NCBI RefSeq assembly: GCF_000819565.1
Contig: NZ_CP004393.1
Location: 2,418,001 to 2,482,000 of the forward strand
Direction of reading: 5' to 3'
DNA length: 64,000 nucleotides
Source: Celeribacter indicus
GTDB taxonomy: Bacteria; Pseudomonadota; Alphaproteobacteria; Rhodobacterales; Rhodobacteraceae
The notes under the pieces were generated by a model. That model saw nothing but the letters and a program-made list of their open reading frames with translations. It ran no database searches and had not been told where the DNA came from. Position numbers and translations under genes: made by a program. Shown here one piece after another: positions 9,186 through 18,902 of this stretch; position 1 is the first letter of the stretch; the number at the start of each line of letters is the position of its first letter.

Positions 9186-9239
9186 GTCGTCCCTGTTGTC
9201 CCAGTTCGTTTCAGGCACAATCTGATCACCTGTTGCCAA

Positions 9240-10675
9240 AGGGTAAATCCCTTGAGGATGCAGCGGCAGAAGATCGCCTATAAGGGCCTATAAAGGAGGA
9301 GATGCAGGCGCCGATGAGCGCAATTTCCCTGCAAACCCGGAGGATCGGGTGCCGGGCGGGCCGATTTTCAGAACCGCAAGAGGGGGAGTGCGGACAGGTT
9401 CGGACATCTGCCGCAACGGGGCGATGCGGTGCAGACGCCAGATCCGACAGACCCGGAGGTCTCGGAATCTGATCATCTATCGACAGGTCTGCGGGCGGTC
9501 ATGCAGACCGGTCGCAACTGGTGGAAGGAAAGCATGATTTACCCGCTCACAAGCAAAATGGAGCGGCTGACATGAAAGGCGGGACGTGGTGGCTGAGCTG
9601 GAAGAGGAACAGACGGCCGGGTGATCGACCGCCCTTGCAGGGAGCTACCTGGACCATCACCGGTCTCGCGTGCCTGCACTGCAAATATAGATCAAAGTCC
9701 GAAATCAAGGAAGGGGTCGATATCAAGACCCTACAGGGGATGAGAGCGCCGGACATGAGATTCAGGATTTGCTTGAGCTTATGGCGCGCATGATGCGGTC
9801 CGTCGATGAAGCGGTTGGCGACAGGCTTACCGGATCGACCGGCGTGGGAAGATCGGCGGCACCGGGATTGGAGCGCCTGTATTTGCGCCCGTGCCAGCCG
9901 ATGCCGATGCGCCGGCCCCAGAGCGGATAGATCTCCTTCATCCAAACTCCCTTGATCCCGCGCAGGACACTGAGATCGCGGTGGGGCAGGGTATACATGT
10001 GAAGACCGGGTGGCCGCGATCAGGTTTCGCCATACGGTGTTCAGTCGGCGCTGCTGCGAAGGGCCAACGCCCCCCGAATTCTCCGGAAACGTATTGGAGT
10101 GAATTTTCCATTTGCCCGTGTGTCGTGATCAGACGGGGAGAATGATGTTCCGGGAAGCGGTGTGGCTCATCCTGGACCTTGTGCTTGCTGGCGGGTTTGG
10201 CCCAAAGGGGGGGACGCATCCTGCGGCAGGCGCGCGGCTATCGATCTGCCGCCACCGCGTGGCTGTAGCGCTCTCGCCCCAGGCTGCCATTTCCAGCCCC
10301 CCACTCGACCCGCTCTGCGTTACCGGAAACGGGAACAAGATCTCGGGCGAACAGGACATAGCCAGCCTCACGTCCGTATCAACTGTGAGCCGTCGCCACG
10401 GCTACATGGCGGACCTCATCAACTGCTTTCGCGCGCTACCGGGATCGAGTGAGGACCCGGACCGATTGAGTGCAGCGGTTGCCGCCACAAAGTCTTCGGT
10501 CACATCGCAAGGACAGGGTGTCCGGCCATGACGCAGATTGTCGCGCACGAAGGTATCGACATATGTGCGCCGGAAGATCCGTCAGTCCAAGGTACCCTTC
10601 CCCAGCTGTTTCCCTGCTTGCCGCGCAGGGGCCATCACGGGCCGCGTCATGGCAGCGGCCCATGATACGGGGATG
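9240..10675. other. 1.4 kb stretch without a recognised gene
   Basis: Several frames of 60-140 codons are open on both strands, but none shows the third-position G/C bias of the neighbouring genes and none resembles a known family. The GC content looks a little lower than in the flanks. It probably contains the promoter of the OpgG-like gene at its left end; the rest may be decayed mobile or chromosomal sequence. Confidence 0.5.
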
Positions 10676-12019
10676 TCAGCTGTCCTCGCCGGAGCGCAGG
10701 TCCGCGACGGTGCCTGCATCGACAGATCCCGAGGCATCGTTGCTCCAGGCGCTGCGCAAGAAGGAGGCGAGGGTGGCCACCTCCGCGTCCGAGAGCCGGT
10801 CGGCGAAGCCCGGCATGCGCAGGGCGTAGGGGCGCTTTTCGGTTGAGGGAAGGGCGCCGCCTTCGAGGATCATCGAGATGAGGCCGGTGGGCTCGCCCGC
10901 CTGAACGATCGAGCTGCCGTCGAGCTCGGGGAAGACCTCGTCCGCACCCTTGCCGTCGACGAAATGGCAGGCCCCGCAATTGTCGAGGTACAGGCGCGCA
11001 CCTTCGGGCATGTTCGGATCTGCAGACGCAAGCATCCGTTCGGTCTCGGTCGCGGGGGCGTCCGCGAGGCGCTCGGCAAGGCCGCCCGAGGGCGGGTCCT
11101 GCGCTGTGGCCCCGCCATTGCCGTCAAGGCTAACGAGGTAGCGTGATACCGCTATGAGGTCGTCCTCCGTAAAGTATTGCGTACTGTCCTCGACCACCAG
11201 CAGCATCTCGCCGTTGATCGCGGCATGGGCGTTGCGCCCGGTGCCGAGGATCTGTGCCACCTCCTCGGCGGTCCAGCCGGCGATGGCGCTGTCCTCGCCG
11301 CGCAGGGCGGGGGCGGTCCAGCCCGCGACGACGCCGCCGGCCAGGAAGCCGGGGTCGTCCGCGGTGTACCCCTCCTGCACGAAGAGCATGTTGCGCGGGC
11401 TGTGGCAGGCTCCGCAATGGCCCGGACCTTCGACGAGGTAGGCACCGCGCCGCAACGGGTCGTCCGATGTCGCGCCCGAGGCAAAGCCGACCTCTGGCAT
11501 CGCGACCCATTTCCACGCCCGTAGACCCCAGCGCTGGTCGAAGGGGAAGGGCAGGTCATTGGCGGCAACCTCGTTGCGCACCGGGTCCAGTTCCTCGATG
11601 AAGTAATGGTACAGACCGGCGATGTCGGTCTCGGTGAGTCCCCGGTAGTTGGTGTAGGGCATCGCCGGATAGAGGTGGTGCCCCTCGTCGTCGAGCCCGT
11701 CGACCAGCGCCCCGCGGAACTCGGCAAGGGTCCAGCCACCGATGCCGGTCTCGGGGTCCGGGGTGATGTTGGCCGAGTGGAGTGTGCCCACCGGGCTTTC
11801 AATGGGCCGCCCGCCGGCAAAGGGCGCGCCGCCCTCGGCGGTATGGCAGGCAGCGCAATCGGCGAGGCGCATCGCGTATTCGCCGTGGTCCTTGGGCTCC
11901 GGGCCACCGGAGGCCACCTGCTGCGGGGCGCTGCGCGAGACCGGCCAGAAGATGAATGCCGCCAGGGCGACAAGGCCGACGATCACCAGCGCGGCGAGGG
12001 TGCGGAGGAAAGTCTTCAT
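10676..12019 (-). CDS. Triheme cytochrome c subunit of a membrane-bound alcohol/gluconate-type dehydrogenase
   Basis: The 447-residue protein has one N-terminal membrane anchor or signal (about residues 5-26) and three heme c sites: CAACH at about 55-59, CGACH at about 202-206 and CGACH at about 348-352. That is the three-domain layout of the cytochrome subunit of FAD-dependent gluconate, sorbitol or alcohol dehydrogenases. It takes electrons from the flavoprotein in the periplasm and passes them to ubiquinone. It is the last gene of a three-gene minus-strand operon; its ATG lies 12 bases after the flavoprotein stop. The C-terminal tail (SGSVDAGTVADLRSGEDS) is acidic and soluble. Confidence 0.9.
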   Translation of the reverse strand: MKTFLRTLAALVIVGLVALAAFIFWPVSRSAPQQVASGGPEPKDHGEYAMRLADCAACHTAEGGAPFAGGRPIESPVGTLHSANITPDPETGIGGWTLAEFRGALVDGLDDEGHHLYPAMPYTNYRGLTETDIAGLYHYFIEELDPVRNEVAANDLPFPFDQRWGLRAWKWVAMPEVGFASGATSDDPLRRGAYLVEGPGHCGACHSPRNMLFVQEGYTADDPGFLAGGVVAGWTAPALRGEDSAIAGWTAEEVAQILGTGRNAHAAINGEMLLVVEDSTQYFTEDDLIAVSRYLVSLDGNGGATAQDPPSGGLAERLADAPATETERMLASADPNMPEGARLYLDNCGACHFVDGKGADEVFPELDGSSIVQAGEPTGLISMILEGGALPSTEKRPYALRMPGFADRLSDAEVATLASFLRSAWSNDASGSVDAGTVADLRSGEDS

Positions 12020-12031
12020 GATGGCATCTCC

Positions 12032-13801
12032 TCAGACCAGGGGCCGCGGGTTCGGCAGGTAATCGTTGATGATGGCGTCGGTGGTCCAGTAGGCCAGCGC
12101 ACCCACCGCGCCGGTCGGGTTGTACTGGATGTTCTGCGGGAAGGCGGAGGCCCCGAGCACGAAGACATTGTGCTGCCCCCAGGCCTGCTGGAAGCGGTTG
12201 ATCGACGAGGTCTGTGGGTTCTCGCCCATGATCGCGCCGCCGACGTTGTGCGTCGTTTGGTAGGGGCGCACGTCGTAGATGGCACCGTCCTCCTTGTAGC
12301 TCGACTGCCAGCTGTCGGGCTCCATGGCCTCGACGATCTCTTCGATGCGCTGGCGCATGAACTGAGTCATGCGGATGTCGTTGTCCTTCCAGTCGAAGGT
12401 CAGGCGCAGCAGGGGCCGCCCGTGCGGGTCGGTGTAGGTCGGATCGAGATCGAGATAGCAGTCGCGGTAGGACATGTTCGATCCGTGAGAGCCGAGCGAG
12501 GTGGAATGGCCGTAATGCGTCCCCACCGCCTGTTTCCAGTCCGCGCCCCAGCTAGGTGTGCCCTCGGGCACCGCGATACCCCGGATCGGCTGGCCGTTGG
12601 AATGGCCGCAGGTCATGTAGCTGCCGCCGATGAAGCCCTCGGCGGCGTAGTCGATCTGCTCCATGCCGAAATCGTTGATCGACATGCCCGACGAGCCGGC
12701 CGCCACGAAGGGATTGAACTGGCGGTCTTCGAAGAACATCGTGGTGCCGCCGTTCATCTGGTAGCTGTAGTTCTTGCCGGTGGTGCCGGTGCCGCTGCGC
12801 GGATCGTAGGGCTCGCCGATGCCCGACAACAGCATCAGGTGGACGTTGTGGATCGAGTAGGCGGCGAGGATCACGATGTCGGCGGGCTGCGTCACCTCTT
12901 CCTCGGCCTCGGCATCCCAGTAGGTGACGCCGGTGGCGGTCTGCCCGTCCTCGGCCAAAGTCACGCGCAGCACCTCGGAGTTCACGCGGTAGTTGAAATT
13001 CTCATACCGCTTCAGCGCGTCCAGAATGCAGGTCTGCGGCGAGGATTTCGAGTAATTCAGGCATCCGTAGCGGGCGCAGAATCCGCAGTAGTTGCAGGGG
13101 CCGAGCTGCATTCCGTACTCGTTCACATGCGGAGCCGAGGCATTGGCGGCCGGGCGCGGGAAGGGGTGGTAGCCCATCTGCCGCGCGACTTCGGCGAAAT
13201 GCAGGCCGTCGGGCTGCTGTGCCAGCGGCGGCAGGGGATAGCCGCGCGAGCGGCTGGACTCGAACGGGTTGCCTCCCTCGAGCGTCTCGCCGTTCACAAC
13301 GCCGGCCTGTCCCGAGATCCCGGCCATGTATTCGAAGCGGTCGTAGTAGGGCTCCAATTCCTCGGCGGTGATGCCCCAGTCCTGGATCGTCATGTTCTCC
13401 GGGATGACGTCTGCGCCGAAACTCTCCTCCACGTAGGAGCGCAGGCGATATTCCTGTGCCTGCGGACGCCAGGTCTGGCCGTTCCAGTGGATGCCCGCGC
13501 CTCCGACGCCGTCACCGGGCAGGAAGGATCCGAGCCGGCGATAGGGCAGCGCCTCCTCGTCCAGGCTGCGGCGGATGGTCAGCGTCGACTGCTTCGGCCG
13601 CTGCATGTAGCCGTAACGGATGCCGAAGCGCAGCTCGTCGATGACCTCGGGATACTTGAAGTCGGGCACTGTGGAGCGGTCCGGCCCGCGTTCCAGCGCG
13701 AGGATGTTGAGCCCTTCCTTTGCCAGTTCGATCCCGGCTATGGCGCCGGTCCAGCCGAGGCCGACGATGACCACATCGCGTTTGGTGTCGGTTCTTGCCA
13801 T
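12032..13801 (-). CDS. GMC-family FAD-dependent dehydrogenase, large subunit (gluconate 2-dehydrogenase type)
   Basis: The 589-residue protein starts with an FAD-binding Rossmann motif (VIVGLGWTGAIAG, glycines at about 14, 16 and 19) and the acidic end of beta-2 (ALERG). It contains the cysteine-rich segment LGPCNYCGFCARYGCLNYS, proposed in this family to hold a 3Fe-4S cluster. The C terminus has the GMC active-site region THNVGGAIMG (histidine) and NPTGAVGALAYWTTDAII. It lacks its own signal peptide and is expected to be exported bound to the small Tat subunit encoded 3 bases upstream. The complex oxidises a sugar acid, polyol or alcohol in the periplasm; the exact substrate cannot be read from sequence. 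Confidence 0.9.
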   Translation of the reverse strand: MARTDTKRDVVIVGLGWTGAIAGIELAKEGLNILALERGPDRSTVPDFKYPEVIDELRFGIRYGYMQRPKQSTLTIRRSLDEEALPYRRLGSFLPGDGVGGAGIHWNGQTWRPQAQEYRLRSYVEESFGADVIPENMTIQDWGITAEELEPYYDRFEYMAGISGQAGVVNGETLEGGNPFESSRSRGYPLPPLAQQPDGLHFAEVARQMGYHPFPRPAANASAPHVNEYGMQLGPCNYCGFCARYGCLNYSKSSPQTCILDALKRYENFNYRVNSEVLRVTLAEDGQTATGVTYWDAEAEEEVTQPADIVILAAYSIHNVHLMLLSGIGEPYDPRSGTGTTGKNYSYQMNGGTTMFFEDRQFNPFVAAGSSGMSINDFGMEQIDYAAEGFIGGSYMTCGHSNGQPIRGIAVPEGTPSWGADWKQAVGTHYGHSTSLGSHGSNMSYRDCYLDLDPTYTDPHGRPLLRLTFDWKDNDIRMTQFMRQRIEEIVEAMEPDSWQSSYKEDGAIYDVRPYQTTHNVGGAIMGENPQTSSINRFQQAWGQHNVFVLGASAFPQNIQYNPTGAVGALAYWTTDAIINDYLPNPRPLV

Positions 13802-13804
13802 GGG

Positions 13805-14569
13805 TCAGGCCCTTTCGCCGGAGATGGAGACGGGGCCGAGCGGGTAGTCTTCCTCGCGTCCGACCCATTCGGCATAGCTGCCCCGCGCACCGGGGAAGCC
13901 GATGTAGCTCCAGGCGGCCATGCCCGCGTTGCCGCCGTACATCGGATCGGCGAAATAGCCTTCCTTGGTGTTCTGCACGAGTAGCGCGAAGAACTCCTTG
14001 AGCTCCGGGGCAAGGCCGAAGGCGGTGCTTCCGCCCGTGTTCATCGCGCCGCCGCCGCTGTCCTCGGCCATGTCTTGTGTGCTGCCGCTGGTCGACGGGC
14101 TTTCCTCGAGCGCGCTCAGCACCTCGTCCTGCTGTGTCGGGTCGAGATCGGCGAAGACGCTGCCGTATTCGTCGGTGCAGGCGGTATCGATGGCCTCGAT
14201 GGCTCCCCGGTAGATCTCGGCTGGCGTGAGCGGGCTTTGCGGGCCGAGCGTGTCGGGTGCATCAGGCCTGAAGGGGCCTTCCATGTAGAGATCCGCCGCG
14301 TTGCCGAAATCCCCGGCCAGTTGCAGGTCGATGAAGACCGGCACCCGCGTCTCGATCGCGCCTGGCCCGTCGCCGTCCGAGGGGATGATCCGCGCCGTGG
14401 CGGCCATGACGAAGGCCCATTCGGCGGCATTCAGGTACTCGGGGCTGTACTGCTCCAGCGGCGGCACGTCCTGCGCGTGGGCGCGCGCACCGAGGGCAAA
14501 CGCCGATGCTGCGGCAGTGCCGCCGAGAAACCTCCGGCGAGTGGTATTTAGATAGGTTGGATGGCTCAT
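13805..14569 (-). CDS. Gluconate 2-dehydrogenase subunit 3 family protein (Tat-exported small subunit)
   Basis: The ATG at 14569 gives a 254-residue protein starting MSHPTYLNTTRRRFLGGTAA, a textbook twin-arginine signal with an AHA-type cleavage region near residue 35. An upstream start at 14602 would only add a non-signal leader. The mature part (EWAFVMAATARIIPSDGDGPG, then EFFALLVQNTKEGYFADPMYGGN) matches the gluconate 2-dehydrogenase subunit 3 family, which chaperones the GMC subunit through Tat and stabilises the membrane complex. A Gly/Ser-rich insert is present at about residues 165-185. It is the first gene of the operon with the flavoprotein and the cytochrome. Confidence 0.88.
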   Translation of the reverse strand: MSHPTYLNTTRRRFLGGTAAASAFALGARAHAQDVPPLEQYSPEYLNAAEWAFVMAATARIIPSDGDGPGAIETRVPVFIDLQLAGDFGNAADLYMEGPFRPDAPDTLGPQSPLTPAEIYRGAIEAIDTACTDEYGSVFADLDPTQQDEVLSALEESPSTSGSTQDMAEDSGGGAMNTGGSTAFGLAPELKEFFALLVQNTKEGYFADPMYGGNAGMAAWSYIGFPGARGSYAEWVGREEDYPLGPVSISGERA

Positions 14570-14751
14570 CGCGTCTGCCTCTCCCAAGGGGTTGGCAAGC
14601 ACGGCGCAAGGGGTGCATCACCCCGAGGCCGACGCTTGCAAGCGAATGCTCTCTTGCGTGCTTATTGACCCTAGGGTGGTATCGATGGGTATCAAATACA
14701 TTCAAATTTGCGAACCTGTCGCCCGCCGAAACACCGGGCGGGCAGGATCAG

Positions 14752-14897
14752 TCAGATGCGAGTGCGCGACCGGCAAGCGCGCTGATCTCCTGAAATTCCT
14801 CGGCGATGCCAAGCGGCAGAACGGCCACGCCGGTGGGCAGGATAGCCGGGTCTTCTTGGCCATCCCTGAGGGTCTTGCGGTCTTTGATCCAGGGGAT
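14752..14897 (-). pseudogene. C-terminal fragment of an unknown gene cut by an IS
   Basis: On the minus strand a frame ending at the TGA at 14752-14754 reads KDRKTLRDGQEDPAILP and then GVAVLPLGIAEEFQEISALA. The regular third-position G/C and amphipathic ending suggest the true C terminus of a protein of about 48 visible residues. Its upstream part is replaced by the left end of an IS3 remnant at 14901. I do not recognise the family. A small GC-rich inverted repeat (14720-14742) follows the stop and could act as its terminator. Confidence 0.35.
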
Positions 14898-14900
14898 CAG

Positions 14901-15571
14901 TGAACCGCCCCAGGTTTGCCGGAGGATGATTACGGTTAGTTACGCGGCCATGTCTTCAGTTTCCAGCGCTGCGTGGAAGTTGGCCTCTGCCTCGGCTGGC
15001 GGGATGTTCCCGACGGGCTCGAGGAGACGGCGGTTGTTGAACCGGTCCACCCATTCCAGTGTCGCGTATTCGACTGCCTCGAAGCTGCGCCATGGGCCGC
15101 GGCGATGGATGACCTCCGCCTTGAACAGGCCGTTGATGGTTTCGGCCAACGCATTGTCGTAGCTGTCGCCAACGCTGCCGACCGAAGGTTCGATGCCGGC
15201 TTCGCCCAGCCTCTCGGTGTAGCGAATGGACGGATATTACGAGCCGCGGTCGCTGTGATGAACCAACCCCATGGCCTTTGTCGGCCTTCGGTCATGGACC
15301 GCCTGCTTCAGTGCATCCAGAACGAAACCTGTCTGCGCTGACGTGCTGGCGCGCCAGCCGACGATCTTGCGGACATAGGCATCGATGACGAAGGCGACAT
15401 AGATGAACCCCTTCCAGGTCGCGACGCAGGTGAAATCGCTGATCCAGAGCATGTTGGGCGCCGGCACGCGAGCTCGCGGTTCACCTTGTCCAGCGGGCAT
15501 GGGGCCTTCTTGTCTGGGATCGTCGTCCTGTGCGGCTTGCCGCGGATGATGCCTTGGATGACCGAAGCCGT
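14901..15571 (-). mobile_element. Broken IS3-family element (orfB remnant)
   Basis: The left inverted repeat (tgaaccgccccaggtttgcc) closely resembles that of the intact IS3 copy at 37372-38686. The enclosed orfB is a diverged relative of that copy's transposase: it retains the DDE-domain segments NMLWISDFTCVATWKGF and HHSDRGS and the C-terminal [19 protein letters not shown]. It is inactive. There is an in-frame TAA at 15237-15239, a frameshift at about 15465, and the N-terminal third of orfB and all of orfA are missing past about 15571. It separates the dehydrogenase operon from the tRNA-Asn attachment region. Confidence 0.85.
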
Positions 15572-15592
15572 CAAGAATAGAGAGGTGGCGGC

Positions 15593-15922
15593 ATGAACCA
15601 CGATCAGTCCCGCGCAACGGCAAATCTGCGAGACCATCTGCGAAAAACGCTGCGCGACCGAGATGCGTTCCATGGCAAACCGACGCAACGGCTTGCTGCA
15701 CAGATCGCAGCGCAGTTGATCGACCAAGAGCGCCAGTTGCCTTGGGCGCTATGCCAAACCATAGAGCAAATCGACATTCTGCGCAGCCGCCTGCCGCAGC
15801 AAATGTGTGAACCGCCTAATGTTGTAGAGTTGTTGCAGAGCCTACCCAAAACGACGAAGGCCGCCCTGAGAGTCGGCCTTTATCGTGTTGTAATCTCTAG
15901 GAGATTTTGGCTCCGGCGGTAG
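15593..15922 (+). CDS. Small hypothetical protein next to the att site
   Basis: A 109-codon frame starts at an ATG with GAGAGGTGG about 6 bases upstream, a good ribosome-binding site. The product begins MNHDQSRATANLRDHL and has the mid-segment LIDQERQLPWALCQTIEQID. No family is recognised and third-position bias is modest. Its last codons and stop fall inside the copy of the tRNA-Asn 3' end at 15905-15928. A terminator-like hairpin lies inside its 3' part at 15858-15881, which argues against it. Treat as a possible gene only. Confidence 0.3.
   Translation: MNHDQSRATANLRDHLRKTLRDRDAFHGKPTQRLAAQIAAQLIDQERQLPWALCQTIEQIDILRSRLPQQMCEPPNVVELLQSLPKTTKAALRVGLYRVVISRRFWLRR
15858..15881 (+). terminator. 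Hairpin with short T run
   Basis: The inverted repeat aaggccg / cggcctt with a 10-base loop is followed by a T-containing stretch. It lies just before the left attachment-site copy and could have ended a transcript of the ancestral chromosome. Confidence 0.4.
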
Positions 15923-15928
15923 GGATCG
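15905..15928. repeat. Partial att core (left copy, polysaccharide island)
   Basis: Twenty-four bases, beginning ttttggctccggcggtag, are identical to the 3' end of the tRNA-Asn gene at 56083-56157 and to the copy at 38870. After these bases the sequence diverges. It is the expected footprint of an integration event at the tRNA-Asn 3' end, in the same orientation as the other two copies. Confidence 0.7.
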
Positions 15929-16444
15929 GAGCTGTTTTCTCACGGTGGTTATAAGTTATTGAATTTAAGTTGTTTTGTTGTGAACTTGCGATGGCGGACT
16001 TCATGATTTGTGAGACATTTGTGAGACGGAGGTGAAACCGTTCTCACGATGTTCCTTCCAGACATTAGGAGCGTTTTATTGTTAGGTCGAGATAAAAAAT
16101 GTGGTGTGCTGTAGGGCTGCTGTGCTGCGTGTTTTAAACGTTCGAATTCTCGAATGATCCGTATGTGCCACGATTACGAGGCGGTTCAGACAGCACAAAA
16201 GGCCGCGCGCGGCTCCAGGCACATTTCTCTTGGGATCATATTCTGGGTACGTATGAATAGGAGCTCTTGGAGCAAAGACACAAAGCTTGAGCTATACGCT
16301 TGTTGTCTCAGCCAGAATGAAACATGGTTGTTACGCTCGCTTTTTATCCTCGCCTTAAAACCGCAAAGTTGCTTGTCTATTCGCATCATACGTTGTGTAA
16401 ACACTCGATACGTGGACCACGCCGTAGTATTATAAGGTTACAAT
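15929..16444. other. AT-rich leader region of the rhamnose operon
   Basis: About 515 bases without a credible gene. Base composition drops sharply here relative to the chromosome on the left. It holds two tgtgagac repeats (16009-16016, 16020-16027) and must contain the promoter for rfbC. I could not identify a conserved anti-termination (ops-like) element by eye. Confidence 0.5.
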
Positions 16445-17008
16445 ATGATGAGCACAAAGATATCGCTTTCGGGCGTTTACCTTATTACTCCGCCACGTTT
16501 TGGCGATCATCGGGGCTTTTTTTCGGAGAGCTGGAACAAAAAGAAACTGACAGAGGCAGGTCTCGACCTGCCGGAATTCGTACAAGACAATCATTCGCTC
16601 TCGCGCGAGGTTGGAACTGTTCGGGGCCTGCACTTCCAAAGTCCGCCGCATGCGCAGGGCAAGCTTGTGCGCTGTGGTAGAGGACGGATTTTCGATGTTG
16701 CGGTTGATGCCCGCGAAGGGTCCTCAACTTATGGACAGTGGGTTGGAGAAGAGCTGTCCTTTGAGAATGGCAAACAGCTTTGGATCCCGGCAGGGTTCTT
16801 GCATGGTTTCATGACGCTGGAGCCTGACAGCGAGATTATTTACAAATGTACCGATTATTACGCGCCGGAGTGCGACGGGGCGGTAAAATGGGACAGCTGC
16901 GGCATCGACTGGCCGCTTGATGGGATCTCGCCAGTGATCTCGGAAAAGGATGAGAAAGCGCAGGCTTTTGCAGACTTCGAGACGCCTTTTACGAAGGACA
17001 ACGCATGA
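16445..17008 (+). CDS. rfbC: dTDP-4-dehydrorhamnose 3,5-epimerase
   Basis: The 187-residue cupin enzyme converts dTDP-4-keto-6-deoxyglucose to dTDP-4-keto-rhamnose. Visible are [13 protein letters not shown] near the N terminus, [20 protein letters not shown] with the catalytic histidine at about 63, and the second part [23 protein letters not shown] (tyrosine at about 133). The length is normal. It is the first gene of the rfbC-rfbB-rfbD-rfbA operon and overlaps rfbB by 4 bases. Two adjacent ATG codons open the frame; either may be used. It supplies activated rhamnose to the polysaccharide locus further right. Confidence 0.93.
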   Translation: MMSTKISLSGVYLITPPRFGDHRGFFSESWNKKKLTEAGLDLPEFVQDNHSLSREVGTVRGLHFQSPPHAQGKLVRCGRGRIFDVAVDAREGSSTYGQWVGEELSFENGKQLWIPAGFLHGFMTLEPDSEIIYKCTDYYAPECDGAVKWDSCGIDWPLDGISPVISEKDEKAQAFADFETPFTKDNA

Positions 17009-18054
17009 AGATTTTGGTGACGGGTGGAGCAGGGTTCATTGGCTCTGCCGTGGTGCGGCTTGCGGTGTCTCGCGGGCATGAGGTGGTGAATTGCGATGCG
17101 CTGACCTATGCGGCCTGCCTCGACAATGTGGCCTCTGTGGCTGACAGCCCGCTGTATGCGTTCGAACAGGTGGATATCCGTGATCGGGCTGGATTAGACA
17201 CTGTTTTTGCGCGTCACAAACCCGATGCGGTGATGCATCTGGCCGCCGAAAGCCATGTGGATCGCTCGATTGATGGGCCGGGCGATTTCATCGAGACGAA
17301 CATCACCGGCACATTCAATATGCTGGAAGCAGCGCGCAAATGCTGGGGCGAGGCGGACAAGCCGGAGGCGTTTCGCTTCCATCACATTTCCACCGACGAG
17401 GTGTTCGGCTCGCTACCTAACGATCCAGCGATCCAGTTCACCGAAGACACGCCCTACGACCCGCGCTCGCCCTATTCGGCGTCGAAAGCCAGCTCGGACC
17501 ATCTGGTGCGCGCCTGGCATGAGACCTATGGCTTGCCGGTGGTTCTGACCAACTGTTCCAACAATTATGGCCCCTTCCATTTCCCCGAAAAACTGATCCC
17601 GGTGATTATCCTCAACGCGCTGGCGGGGAAAGCCCTGCCGATTTACGGCGACGGGTCCAATATTCGCGACTGGCTTTATGTCGAGGATCACGCCGACGCG
17701 CTTTTGCTGGTGGTCGAGAAAGGAGAACTGGGGCGGAGCTACAATATTGGCGGCGAGAACGAGCGCACGAACCTTGAACTGGTCAAAACTCTCTGCGCCA
17801 TTCTCGATGAAAAGAGACCCAAATCCAGCGGAAGTTACGCCGATCAGATCACCTTTGTGACGGATCGTCCGGGTCATGATGCACGCTATGCGATCGACCC
17901 GTCCCGGATCCGTGACGAGCTTGGTTGGCGGCCTTCGGTAACGGTCGAAGAGGGGCTGGCGCAAACCGTTGTGTGGTATCTCGACAACGAGGATTGGTGG
18001 CGTGCCCTGCAGCAACGCCACGGGGTCGGGGAACGGTTGGGGGTCAAGGGATGA
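17005..18054 (+). CDS. rfbB: dTDP-glucose 4,6-dehydratase
   Basis: The 349-residue extended SDR enzyme carries the NAD-binding motif VTGGAGFIG (residues 5-13), the catalytic STDEVFG triad region (Thr130, Asp131, Glu132) and [10 protein letters not shown] with Tyr157 and Lys161. It catalyses the second step of dTDP-L-rhamnose synthesis. The start overlaps rfbC by 4 bases and the end overlaps rfbD by 4 (ATGA), so the operon is tightly coupled. Length and active site are complete. Confidence 0.95.
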   Translation: MKILVTGGAGFIGSAVVRLAVSRGHEVVNCDALTYAACLDNVASVADSPLYAFEQVDIRDRAGLDTVFARHKPDAVMHLAAESHVDRSIDGPGDFIETNITGTFNMLEAARKCWGEADKPEAFRFHHISTDEVFGSLPNDPAIQFTEDTPYDPRSPYSASKASSDHLVRAWHETYGLPVVLTNCSNNYGPFHFPEKLIPVIILNALAGKALPIYGDGSNIRDWLYVEDHADALLLVVEKGELGRSYNIGGENERTNLELVKTLCAILDEKRPKSSGSYADQITFVTDRPGHDARYAIDPSRIRDELGWRPSVTVEEGLAQTVVWYLDNEDWWRALQQRHGVGERLGVKG

Positions 18055-18902
18055 TCCTCGTCTTTGGCAAAACCGGTCAGGTGGCCACGGAATTACAAAC
18101 GCTTCTGCCTGAGGCGACCTTCCTCGGGCGCGACGAGGCGGATTTAACCGATCCGCTGCTCTGTGGCCGAAAAATCCGGGAGATCAAACCGGAGGCCGTG
18201 ATTAATGCGGCAGCTTACACGGCGGTGGACAAAGCCGAAGGTGACCCACTGGTCGCCACACTCGTCAATGCAGCAGCACCGACCGAGATGGCGGAGACCT
18301 GCGCCGATCTGGGCATTCCTTTTGTGCATATTTCCACCGATTACGTCTTCGACGGGGAAGGGGAGGCACCGTTTTTCCCGGATCATCCCACGGGCCCTCT
18401 GGGCGTCTATGGTGAAACCAAGATTGAGGGCGAGAACGGCGTGCGCGAGGCGGGCGGGCCTTTTGCGATCCTGCGCACCTCCTGGGTGTTCTCGGCCCAT
18501 GGCGGCAACTTTGTGAAGACCATGCTGCGGCTTGCCGAGACTCGTGACAAGTTGACGGTCGTGGCCGACCAGGTCGGCGGCCCGACGCCCGCGCGCGACA
18601 TCGCGAAAGCCTGTGTCTCGATCGCGGACCAGCTCAAAACAGATCCGAACAGGGCGGGCACTTATCATTTCTCCGGCGCGCCTGATGTAAGCTGGGCCGA
18701 TTTTGCGCGCGAGATTTTCGCTCAGGCGGGCAAGGTAATGGGGGTCGAGGATATCCCGACCTCGGCCTATCCGACCTCTGTAGCACGTCCGGGCAACAGC
18801 CGGATGAATTGCGAGACGACCAAAGCAGTCTTTGGCATAGATCGCCCGGATTGGAAGACGGGACTGGCTGAAGTTCTTAAAAAGTTGGAGAAGACATTAT
18901 GA
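18051..18902 (+). CDS. rfbD: dTDP-4-dehydrorhamnose reductase
   Basis: The start at 18051, inside the ATGA overlap with rfbB, gives a 283-residue protein beginning [15 protein letters not shown]; the longer frame from 17925 is only antisense of no value. The NADPH motif is GKTGQVA (about residues 6-12), followed by the [13 protein letters not shown] segment, [14 protein letters not shown], and YGETKIEGE with the catalytic Tyr/Lys. It reduces dTDP-4-keto-rhamnose to dTDP-L-rhamnose. It overlaps rfbA by 4 bases. Confidence 0.93.
   Translation: MILVFGKTGQVATELQTLLPEATFLGRDEADLTDPLLCGRKIREIKPEAVINAAAYTAVDKAEGDPLVATLVNAAAPTEMAETCADLGIPFVHISTDYVFDGEGEAPFFPDHPTGPLGVYGETKIEGENGVREAGGPFAILRTSWVFSAHGGNFVKTMLRLAETRDKLTVVADQVGGPTPARDIAKACVSIADQLKTDPNRAGTYHFSGAPDVSWADFAREIFAQAGKVMGVEDIPTSAYPTSVARPGNSRMNCETTKAVFGIDRPDWKTGLAEVLKKLEKTL

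Noticed and set aside
16154..16435. 93-codon frame upstream of rfbC
   Set aside because: AT-rich, no ribosome-binding site, no similarity; it lies in the probable promoter region.
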